A stretch of 63,284 bases of DNA from positions 1-63,284 of the forward strand of contig JAFUOY010000021.1 of assembly GCA_017481595.1 (NCBI GenBank), given 5' to 3'. Positions 34,327-41,680 of this stretch are shown here, in pieces. Positions within the stretch are counted from its first letter, which is position 1. Each line of letters starts with the position of its first letter. The position numbers and the translations under genes were made by a program. A model generated the notes under the pieces. The model did not search any database. It saw only the letters and a list, made by a program, of their open reading frames with translations, and was not told the origin of the DNA. Source of the stretch: Clostridia bacterium (lineage in GTDB: Bacteria > Bacillota > Clostridia > Oscillospirales > CAG-272).

Positions 34327-35357
34327 TTTTTCTCCCCTCCCTTACTTGAAAAGCTTTCGTTTATATATTCTTTTATAAGCTCTGCCTTTATCTTCTTTAT
34401 TTCAAAGGTGCCTATTTCGTTACAGAACACCGCGTTTATTTCATCCCCCGCCATCTTTTTATCGTGGAGGATATAGGAAATAAGCTTGTCTCCGCTTGTT
34501 GATATTTCCGTAGGCAAGGAATATTTTTCAAGAACGGATATTATCCTTTCCTTAACCTCGGGGCTTGACATAGGTATCATACCGAGTCCAACGCATTCAC
34601 CGTGCAAAAGCTCGCCAAGGTTGGCGTCGCTTTCTATGGCGTGGCCAACGGTGTGACCGAAGTTAAGAACGCGGCGAAGTCCCTTTTCCTTAGGGTCCTT
34701 TTCAACCACGTCCCTCTTGATTTTCAAGGAACGGGCAATAATTTCATCCGCGTCCGCATCAAAATCGTTGGTCAATTCAATAAGCTCAAAAAGGTCCTTA
34801 TCAAAGTTTGCCGCCATTTTAATGCTTTCCGCAATGCCCGAGCTTAACTGTCTTTTATCAAGAGTTTTCAAAACGTCGGAGTCTATTACCACGCGCTTGG
34901 GCTGATAAAATGCGCCTATTATATTTTTCACGCCGTTAAAATCTATGGCTACCTTACCGCCGATAGAGGAATCCACCTGGGACAAAAAGGTGGTGGGGAT
35001 ATTATAAAAATCAACGCCCCTCATATAGCTTGCGGCAACGAAGCCCGCAAGATCACCGCATACGCCGCCGCCAACGGCAATAACGCAGTCGGTACGGGTA
35101 AAGCCCTTTTCTATCATTAAGGAAAGAAGCATTTTATAGTTGTCAAAATTCTTGCTTCCCTCTCCCTCGTCTATAACCGCAACGGTGGGGCATTTACAAT
35201 GGGATGCCACCTTGTCGCTGTACTCCCTCGGTACGCCCGAGTCAGTTACAATAAGCGCCTTACGGTCAAGGTCAAGATAGGAAGAAAGATTATTAAGTGC
35301 GCCTCGCAAAAGAACTATATCGTAGCTCATTTCACCAAGGCTAACGGGTATTATCAT
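34323..35357 (-). CDS. aroB: 3-dehydroquinate synthase
   Basis: 344 aa. Converts DAHP to 3-dehydroquinate, using NAD and a divalent metal. Motifs: DEGEGSKNFDNY, GGGVCGDLAGFVAASYMRG (NAD-binding), TTFLSQVDSSIGGKVAID and RRVLNFGHTVGHAIE (metal His). Second gene of the operon, 13 bp after pheA. Confidence 0.95.
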   Translation of the reverse strand: MIIPVSLGEMSYDIVLLRGALNNLSSYLDLDRKALIVTDSGVPREYSDKVASHCKCPTVAVIDEGEGSKNFDNYKMLLSLMIEKGFTRTDCVIAVGGGVCGDLAGFVAASYMRGVDFYNIPTTFLSQVDSSIGGKVAIDFNGVKNIIGAFYQPKRVVIDSDVLKTLDKRQLSSGIAESIKMAANFDKDLFELIELTNDFDADADEIIARSLKIKRDVVEKDPKEKGLRRVLNFGHTVGHAIESDANLGELLHGECVGLGMIPMSSPEVKERIISVLEKYSLPTEISTSGDKLISYILHDKKMAGDEINAVFCNEIGTFEIKKIKAELIKEYINESFSSKGGEKK

Positions 35358-35370
35358 AATACGCCTCCGA

Positions 35371-36462
35371 TTATTTTGAATAGAATACGCCTGCTAATTT
35401 AAGCTTGTCACAGGTTGCGCTAAGCTCTCTTAACATATCCTTGCCGTCCTGTGAATTTATATTTCCCTCTGCCTCAATGAAGAAGTAGTAATTCCACATA
35501 AGCTCCTTCATGGGACGGGAACGAAGATTTCTCATATTGAAATTATGCGCGCCGATAATATCAAGGGTCTTGGCAAGAGCGCCCGCCTCGTTTCTTACGG
35601 TGAACACAAGAATAAAGCTCTGATTCATTTTACCCGCCTTTTTGTCAAGGGTGTGCTGAGAACGGGAAAATGCCGCAAAGCGCGTGGTGTTGGTATTGCT
35701 TGTATTTATCTTGCTTGCAAGTATCTTAAGGCCGTAAATTGCGGCGGTCTCACTTGAAGCAACTGCGGCTAAGGAAAGGTCGTTTAACTCCTTTACGTGC
35801 TTTGCCGCCATAGCAGTATTGGGGTATACCTGTGTATCGTAGCCCCTTGCCTTAATATATTCCGCGCATTGAGAAAGCGCCTGCTCGTGGCTGATTACCG
35901 TTCTTACAGTATCAAGATTTGCTCCGTCACAGGCAATAAGATTATGCTCTATGCTGATATCCGTTACCTGATTTATGTAAAGGCTGCCTGAAAAGAGTAG
36001 GTCCATAACGGTGCCAACGTCCCCTGCGAAGCTGTTTTCAATAGGGAGAACAACCGTGTCGGCTTCTCCGTTTTCAACGGCGCGATAGGCATCCTCAAAA
36101 TTAGGATAGGAAATAAGCGTTGCTTCGGGGAACATACGCTTTGCCGCAATATAGGCAAAGGCGCCGGGAACTCCGCTGTACGCCACCTTCATACCGAAGT
36201 TAAGACGGGACTGATAATCTCTTGACAGTGCCATAGTTTCCTTAAGGAAGCAAACGTAATATTCTCTTATAACGGGGTCCTCAATGTACTCCGCATTTTT
36301 TGCAATAAGCTCCCTCTCCCTTGCGGTGTCAAGAATGGAAAGGCCGTGTTCCTTTTTATATTTGGCTACAAGCTCTGCCGCCTTCATTCTTTTTTCAAAA
36401 AGCGCAGCAATCTCCTTATCCGTTTCGCTTATTATTTTTCTTGCATTGTCAAGATCACTCAT
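35371..36462 (-). CDS. pheA: Bifunctional chorismate mutase / prephenate dehydratase
   Basis: 363 aa. Residues 1-85: AroQ-type chorismate mutase (ETDKEIAALFEKRMKAAELV). Residues ~92-275: prephenate dehydratase (YSGVPGAFAYIAA, PIENSFAGDVGTVMDLL, and the catalytic TRF motif in NTNTTRFAAFSR). Residues ~285-363: ACT domain (FTVRNEAGALAKTLDIIGAH), which in relatives binds Phe for feedback inhibition. First gene of the operon; ACGGAGGCG ribosome site. It supplies prephenate used by the TyrA encoded downstream. Confidence 0.94.
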   Translation of the reverse strand: MSDLDNARKIISETDKEIAALFEKRMKAAELVAKYKKEHGLSILDTARERELIAKNAEYIEDPVIREYYVCFLKETMALSRDYQSRLNFGMKVAYSGVPGAFAYIAAKRMFPEATLISYPNFEDAYRAVENGEADTVVLPIENSFAGDVGTVMDLLFSGSLYINQVTDISIEHNLIACDGANLDTVRTVISHEQALSQCAEYIKARGYDTQVYPNTAMAAKHVKELNDLSLAAVASSETAAIYGLKILASKINTSNTNTTRFAAFSRSQHTLDKKAGKMNQSFILVFTVRNEAGALAKTLDIIGAHNFNMRNLRSRPMKELMWNYYFFIEAEGNINSQDGKDMLRELSATCDKLKLAGVFYSK

Positions 36463-36522
36463 CTGAACACGCCTCCGTATGTATAGGGTGAATAATTACT
36501 TTATTTATATAATATAAAATTT

Positions 36523-36551
36523 ATTATACTACCCTTAAAATTGATTGTCAA
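36523..36551 (-). promoter_or_regulatory. Consensus promoter of the eight-gene aromatic operon
   Basis: Minus strand: TTGACA (36551-36546), 17-bp spacer, TATAAT (36528-36523). The leader to pheA is only about 55 nt, too short for a T-box; no attenuator hairpin is seen. Confidence 0.85.
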
Positions 36552-36635
36552 TATAATTTATATAAAAAGAGGAGTATTTTTATATTTTTTCATACATTGT
36601 GAATAAATACAAGATTTATTCAGATTTTATGCATT

Positions 36636-36666
36636 AAAAAATCCCCACAAATCATGTGGGGATTTT
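36636..36666 (-). terminator. Terminator of tilS-hpt-ftsH
   Basis: AAAATCCCCACA pairs with TGTGGGGATTTT around a 5-nt loop, just past the ftsH stop. T-runs exist on both sides. Confidence 0.85.
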
Positions 36667-36671
36667 AGGTA

Positions 36672-38765
36672 TTATTCCTTATCTTCCTTATCCTCGGGGT
36701 CGGGGGTGTCGGAGGGGTTGGAGTCAAGCTCCACGGGGTCCTTGATCTCACCCTCGGTAAGGGCGGGCTCTTCCTCGCCGTCGTAGATACCGAGAGCCTT
36801 TTCAAGCTCCTTTCTCTGCTCCTCCGCAACGCGCTTCTGCTCTGCGAGCTGCTCCTCGCGGCGGCGGTTTTCCTCCTCGCTCTTGCGCTTCTTTTCAGCC
36901 ACAAGCTCACGAAGGTCATCCATTGTGGTTTCTTCCTTCATAGCAAGCTCAAACTGCGCGTCGTCCATCAATTCAAACTCAAGCAAGAATTCAGTAATGA
37001 AATCAAGCTTATGTCTGTACTTGATAAGGGTCTCCTCAGCGAGCTTATACGCGTCGTCAATGATCCTCTTGATCTCAGAGTCGATCTTTGATGCGGTTGC
37101 ATCGGAATAGTTAGGCGTGCTGCTGAAATCTCTGCCGAGGAATACGCCCTCGTCTGCGTGGTTGGAGGCGTATCTTACGGCGCCAAGCTCATCACTCATA
37201 CCGTAGATTGTAACCATCTTACGGGCGGTTTCCGTTGCGCGCATAATATCGTTTGACGCGCCGCCTGTGTAGTCACCGAATACAAGTCTTTCTGCAACGC
37301 GGCCGCCAAGCATCATAGCGATTCTTTCAAGCATTTCGCCCTTGGATTCGCTGTACTTATCCTCGGTAGGAGGCGTAAGAGTGTAGCCAAGCGCTCTTCC
37401 GCTGGGGATAATGGAGATCTGTCTTACGGGGTCCTGCGTAGGAAGAACGTGGGAAAGGATAGCGTGACCAACCTCGTGGACTGCCGTATTTCTCTTTTCC
37501 TTATCGCTCATCTTACGGGATTTTTTCTGTGTACCTACGGTAACTCTTATCATTGCGTCCTCAATTTCGGGCATACCGATAAGAGATTTTCCGTTTCTTG
37601 CCGCCATAATAGCCGCTTCGTTAAGAAGGTTGGCAAGGTCAGCGCCTGTAAAGCCGATAGTGGTCTGCGCAATTTTGCGAAGGTCAACGGTATCCTCAAG
37701 GGGCTTATCCTTACTGTGTACCTTAAGAATATCCTCACGTCCCTGAAGGTCGGGATAGCCAACGGTTATCTGTCTGTCGAAACGACCGGGACGAAGAAGG
37801 GCGGAGTCAAGAATGTCGGGACGGTTGGTAGCCGCAATTACGATAGTGCCGCTATGACCGTCGAAGCCGTCCATTTCAACGAGAAGCTGGTTAAGTGTCT
37901 GCTCTCTTTCATCGTGGCCGCCGCCAAGACCTGCGCCACGCTGTCTGCCCACTGCGTCAATTTCATCTATGAAGATGATGGATGCGGGGGCTTTTCTTGC
38001 CGTATCAAAAAGGTCTCTTACTCTTGATGCGCCCACACCAACGTAAAGCTCAACGAAATCTGAGCCCGACATTGAGTAGAAGGGCACGTTTGCTTCACCC
38101 GCTACCGCCTTTGCAAGAAGGGTCTTACCCGTACCGGGAGGGCCAACGAGAAGAACGCCGTGGGGTATCTTTGCGCCCAATTTTGTAAATTTAGAGGGGT
38201 TGCGAAGGTATTCTACTACCTCCTTAAGCTCTTCCTTTTCCTCATCAGCGCCCGCAACGTCGCTGAAAAGAACTCTCTTTCCGTCGGGGGCGGGGGTTCT
38301 CTGCTTGGTCTTACCGAAGCTGCCTCTCTTTGTTGCGCCCGTATTTGATGACTGACGCATTGTGAAAATAAAGAACACGATAAGTACGCCAAAGAGAATT
38401 ATCATAGGAAGGTAGGAAAGGAACCATGATGTTTCCTTAACGGGCGGGAAATCGTACTTTTCAAGCTTTGTAAGTACGCCGTCCTCCTTCAGCTTAATAA
38501 AATCGTTGTAAAAAATATTTATATCACGGAAAGTATAAGTTATCTCCTTTTCCGTTCCATCGGCATTTATTATGATAGCCTTAATGGTACTGTTGGTTAT
38601 AACGAATTCCTTAACGCTATCCTTTTCAAAATATCCGATAATGTCGCTGTATACGGGTGGCTCTTCCGTGTTGTTATTCATAAAAAGCGCCGCAACAGCA
38701 ACTACTATTATCACCGCAAGACACGCGTAAAAGATAATAGTATAAAAGCTGCTTTTCTTTTTCAT
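36672..38765 (-). CDS. ftsH: ATP-dependent zinc metalloprotease FtsH
   Basis: 697 aa. Membrane-bound hexameric AAA+ protease for quality control of membrane and regulatory proteins. TM1 at about 8-29 and TM2 at about 116-135, with a short extracytoplasmic domain between. Walker A GPPGTGKT (208-215), pore loop motif ([15 protein letters not shown]), Walker B IIFIDEID, arginine finger region LLRPGRFD, zinc site HEVGH (430-434). The C-terminal ~70 residues are an acidic, Gln/Glu/Lys-rich tail. ACGGAGG before the ATG. Downstream of hpt and tilS, the classical Firmicutes order. Confidence 0.97.
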   Translation of the reverse strand: MKKKSSFYTIIFYACLAVIIVVAVAALFMNNNTEEPPVYSDIIGYFEKDSVKEFVITNSTIKAIIINADGTEKEITYTFRDINIFYNDFIKLKEDGVLTKLEKYDFPPVKETSWFLSYLPMIILFGVLIVFFIFTMRQSSNTGATKRGSFGKTKQRTPAPDGKRVLFSDVAGADEEKEELKEVVEYLRNPSKFTKLGAKIPHGVLLVGPPGTGKTLLAKAVAGEANVPFYSMSGSDFVELYVGVGASRVRDLFDTARKAPASIIFIDEIDAVGRQRGAGLGGGHDEREQTLNQLLVEMDGFDGHSGTIVIAATNRPDILDSALLRPGRFDRQITVGYPDLQGREDILKVHSKDKPLEDTVDLRKIAQTTIGFTGADLANLLNEAAIMAARNGKSLIGMPEIEDAMIRVTVGTQKKSRKMSDKEKRNTAVHEVGHAILSHVLPTQDPVRQISIIPSGRALGYTLTPPTEDKYSESKGEMLERIAMMLGGRVAERLVFGDYTGGASNDIMRATETARKMVTIYGMSDELGAVRYASNHADEGVFLGRDFSSTPNYSDATASKIDSEIKRIIDDAYKLAEETLIKYRHKLDFITEFLLEFELMDDAQFELAMKEETTMDDLRELVAEKKRKSEEENRRREEQLAEQKRVAEEQRKELEKALGIYDGEEEPALTEGEIKDPVELDSNPSDTPDPEDKEDKE

Positions 38766-38812
38766 CTATACCTCCGTTTTGCAAGGGAATGTGCAAAAAT
38801 AATTATACGTAG

Positions 38813-39361
38813 TTATTTTTCGTACACCTCGGGCTTAAGGATGCCAACAAAGGGTAACGTGCGGTAAAGCTCCGCATAGTCAAGTCCGTAGCCTACTACA
38901 AAGTGGTCGGGAATTTCCGCGCCGCAGTAGTCCGGTGTAAAGTCTACCTGTCTTCTTGAGGGCTTATCAAGAAGTGTGCAGGTCTTAACGGAGCGAGCGC
39001 CGTTAAGCTTAAGATAATCTATAAGATATGACAAGGTCTTACCGCTGTCAATAATATCCTCCACAACAAGGATGTCGAGCTGGGAAAGATCGGAACGGTG
39101 AAGGTCAAGAATAATATTGATCTTACCCGTGCTTACAGTACCGCTCTGATAAGAGGAAACCTTCATAAAGTCGATCTCCATAGGTCTTTTGATCTTTTTC
39201 ATAAGGTCGGCAAGGAATACCACGCTGCCCTTAAGGATGCCAAGAAGAAGCAATCTTCTGTTTCTGTCAGCATAATCCTCATCTATTCTTTTTGCAAGAT
39301 CTGTAGTAAGCTTGTCAATGTCCTCTTCGCTTAAAAGTATTTCCTTGATATCGTCTAACAT
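38813..39361 (-). CDS. hpt: Hypoxanthine phosphoribosyltransferase
   Basis: 182 aa. Purine salvage: hypoxanthine or guanine plus PRPP to IMP or GMP. The PRPP motif VVEDIIDSGKTL and the base-pocket region DHFVVGYGLDYAELYR are intact. The start at 39361 (MLDDIKE) is chosen because GGAGG lies 8 bp upstream; a start five codons earlier would lie too close to it. Middle gene of tilS-hpt-ftsH. Confidence 0.95.
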   Translation of the reverse strand: MLDDIKEILLSEEDIDKLTTDLAKRIDEDYADRNRRLLLLGILKGSVVFLADLMKKIKRPMEIDFMKVSSYQSGTVSTGKINIILDLHRSDLSQLDILVVEDIIDSGKTLSYLIDYLKLNGARSVKTCTLLDKPSRRQVDFTPDYCGAEIPDHFVVGYGLDYAELYRTLPFVGILKPEVYEK

Positions 39362-39382
39362 TTCACATTCCTCCAAATGCTT

Positions 39383-40693
39383 TTATTTTTGTCTGTAAAA
39401 ATTGATCTCAACAGTATCTGAATCCTTGCCCGTACGGCATCCGTCACGGATGCAGAGCCCGGGCAGGGCAACTATGCCGCCTTCGTCACAAATAATAGGA
39501 AGCTTATCCCTAAGATGCGACGGTATATGGTTGTCACACAAAATCCTTTTAACCTTTTTTGTCATGTTGTTGACCTTTATTTTGTCTCCGTCCCTACGGC
39601 TTCTTAGGTAAAGGTCTCCGCGGATGCCTTTTTTATCAAGCCTTACGGAATATTCAAAACAGTAGTTATCGGGCGCAGAGCCGCCAATACATACCGCCAT
39701 AGATATTTCGTCAATGTAGGTAAGATCCTTCAGCTCGTAAGAGTATTCAACGGGCAACGTGTCGGCTTTATCAAGAAAATGAACGTAGTCCCTCTCCTTT
39801 TTAAAGACCATACCCTTGCCTATATCAGCGTAGGCGCCGCACTCGGAGTTAAAAATAATATCCTCACAGGCGCGCAGGCTTTTATAATCAAGGCTCGTTT
39901 TTGCCATAAGCTTCAGCGCTCTTACGCGGACCGACTGATGCAGGGAGGAAATAGCCTCCGTTTTCACGCATCCGTCCTCATATTCTGACATAAAATCCTT
40001 AGCCTGACTTAAAATAAACGCTTCATCCTTTATAAGCCCTTCGCTCATTCGGGACACCGCGTAATCAAGCTCGGGATTAAGCTCCCTCATTGCAGGAACG
40101 ATCTTATGCCTGATATAATTTCTTGTATAGTCCGTATCCGCATTGGTGGAGTCGGTAACGTATTCTATATTATTCTCCCGACACAGGGAAAATATCTCGT
40201 CCTTGCTTAAATAAATAAGGGGACGGAGAATATATCCGTTAACGGGCTTTATACCGCAAAGACCGTTTAGTCCCGTTCCTCTTGCCAGATTGAATATTAC
40301 GCTTTCAACGTTATCGTCAGCATTATGGGCGGTCAGTATAGCGTCAAAGCCGCGGCTAAAGCGCTCCTTTTCAAATACACGGTATCTTTCATCCCTTGCA
40401 GTCTCCTCGATTCCCTTGCCGCGTTCCCTTGCAAGAGCGGGGATATCAAGCCTGTAAGATGCAAGCTCAACACCGTATTTTTCACAGACATTTTTGCAAA
40501 ACTCCTCATCCCTGTCTGCTTCCTTACCGCGTATCATATGATTTACGTGGACGCACACAACCTTTTCCGCTTTTTTTGAAAAATAGTGTAAAAGGAGGGA
40601 GGAGTCTGCTCCGCCCGAAAACCCGATAATGACCTTACCATACGCTTTATCCATACCGTGGGCGCAAATTGCATATTCAATTTTATTATCCAT
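39383..40693 (-). CDS. tilS: tRNA(Ile)-lysidine synthetase
   Basis: 436 aa. Adds lysine to C34 of tRNA-Ile(CAU), converting its reading from AUG to AUA; essential. PP-loop motif GFSGGADSSLLLH near the N-terminus; AHNADDNVESVIFNLARGTGLNGLCGI region; C-terminal TilS domain (LYLRSRRDGDKIKV, then KRILCDNHIPSHLRDKLPII). The ATG at 40693 has AGGGGG 4-5 bp upstream; a longer start ten codons earlier is less likely. Confidence 0.95.
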   Translation of the reverse strand: MDNKIEYAICAHGMDKAYGKVIIGFSGGADSSLLLHYFSKKAEKVVCVHVNHMIRGKEADRDEEFCKNVCEKYGVELASYRLDIPALARERGKGIEETARDERYRVFEKERFSRGFDAILTAHNADDNVESVIFNLARGTGLNGLCGIKPVNGYILRPLIYLSKDEIFSLCRENNIEYVTDSTNADTDYTRNYIRHKIVPAMRELNPELDYAVSRMSEGLIKDEAFILSQAKDFMSEYEDGCVKTEAISSLHQSVRVRALKLMAKTSLDYKSLRACEDIIFNSECGAYADIGKGMVFKKERDYVHFLDKADTLPVEYSYELKDLTYIDEISMAVCIGGSAPDNYCFEYSVRLDKKGIRGDLYLRSRRDGDKIKVNNMTKKVKRILCDNHIPSHLRDKLPIICDEGGIVALPGLCIRDGCRTGKDSDTVEINFYRQK

Positions 40694-40910
40694 ATTACCC
40701 CCTGCGCTATGCATAAAGTACAAAAGCCAATCGTATGTCGTTTTATATAATACTATAAAAAAAATAAAAAAGCAATATAAAAAACGAAAAAAGATAAATT
40801 TGCACAGAGTTTTCGCTCTTCATACATAATGTTTTTCAATTATTTCACATTTAAAACACATAAATGACTCGCGCAAGGCAAAATTTTTCTTTTCTGCCAG
40901 AAATACATCA

Positions 40911-40939
40911 TTGATAATAGGGGGCGGAAATTATATAAT
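40911..40939 (+). promoter_or_regulatory. Promoter abutting the small ORF (possible leaderless transcript)
   Basis: TTGATA (40911-40916), 17-bp spacer, TATAAT (40934-40939). Transcription would start at about 40946, exactly at the ATG of the small ORF. Confidence 0.6.
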
Positions 40940-40945
40940 GTTCTT

Positions 40946-41179
40946 ATGAAAAAATTTAATTTACATATTTCAAGGGAGCAGCTTTTTCTCCTTGTATACA
41001 AAACACTTTACATAGCCATAATTATTGCATCGCTCTGCGTATTGCAGCTTGCCCTCAATAAAGGAGCGGAGGGATACCAATACGTAAGCGAGGAATTTTT
41101 ACGTCCTCTGTGCGACGATATTATGGCGTACAATTTCTTTTTATTCGGCTCAAGCCTTGTGTTTATTGGCTTTTTTTGA
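40946..41179 (+). CDS. Small two-helix membrane protein, hypothetical
   Basis: 77 aa, not recognised. Two hydrophobic helices (about 12-36 YKTLYIAIIIASLCVLQLAL; 60-77 AYNFFLFGSSLVFIGFF) around a charged loop; it ends directly at the second helix. There is no Shine-Dalgarno between the promoter and the ATG, and the promoter geometry predicts a leaderless mRNA. It is on the strand opposite to tilS and reads into the AT-rich, DnaA-box-like region. It could be real or a chance frame; the transmembrane pattern and the promoter favour real. Confidence 0.5.
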   Translation: MKKFNLHISREQLFLLVYKTLYIAIIIASLCVLQLALNKGAEGYQYVSEEFLRPLCDDIMAYNFFLFGSSLVFIGFF

Positions 41180-41640
41180 AATTTGTGCAAAATGTCGAAT
41201 CAATATTCATCAAGAGAGTGAATATTCACCGCTTTTTTGAATAATTACTTGTCAACCCCTTTTTGGAAAATATTTTATCTTTTACACCTTCATTTTAGGC
41301 AAACGCTAAATATTCCACATATTTTTTCCACTTTTCCACACCTTTCAACGTTGAAAAGTTGATAACTTTTGTGGAAAATCAAGAGTTTTACACATTCTCC
41401 ACTAAGTTTTCAACAGGTAGGGAAAAGTTTTCACCACTTTTTTCCTTTTTTGATGATTATAGGCAAGCACCAAACGAGATTGTTAAATTTATACAATTTA
41501 TATTAGTTTCCTAACGAAATAAAAGTTTTTTTGACTTTTTTAAAATTCTACGTTTTCACCAAAATTGTATATTTACAAAAGCCGAAAATGAATATTCACT
41601 TTTCATTCATCAGAACATAAAATTCAAGAGGAAAGCAAAA
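41180..41640. other. AT-rich gene-free region with DnaA-box-like motifs (candidate origin or DnaA-binding cluster)
   Basis: 460 bp without a gene. It holds 9-mers one base from TTATNCACA: TTTTCCACA (41332-41340), TGTGGAAAA on the other strand (41370-41378) and TTTTACACA (41386-41394). Weaker forms lie at 41312-41320 and nearby. Also present are the dyads CTTTCAACGTTGAAAAG and AAAAGTTGATAACTTTT (41343-41370), three AATATTCA(C/T) words (41202, 41221, 41590) and T-rich tracts. The look is that of clostridial oriC segments, but dnaA, dnaN and rpmH are absent, so it may instead be a DnaA-titration site. Confidence 0.45.
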
Positions 41641-41643
41641 ATA

Positions 41644-41680
41644 AAAATCCCTTGCCGAGCTGTCGGCAAGGGATTTTTTT
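41644..41680. terminator. Bidirectional terminator
   Basis: AAAATCCCTTGCCGA (41644-41658) pairs with TCGGCAAGGGATTTT (41663-41677), with T-runs both ways. It ends the minus-strand ATPase gene and could end plus-strand transcripts from 40946. Confidence 0.88.

Noticed and set aside
33346-34476. Plus-strand 376-codon open frame opposite aroC/aroB
   Set aside because: It is an antisense shadow of two clear shikimate genes, has no recognised domain and ignores gene borders.
36463-36522. T-box or attenuator leader for the aromatic operon
   Set aside because: Only about 55 nt separate the expected transcription start from pheA, with no stable hairpin or T-box core sequence.
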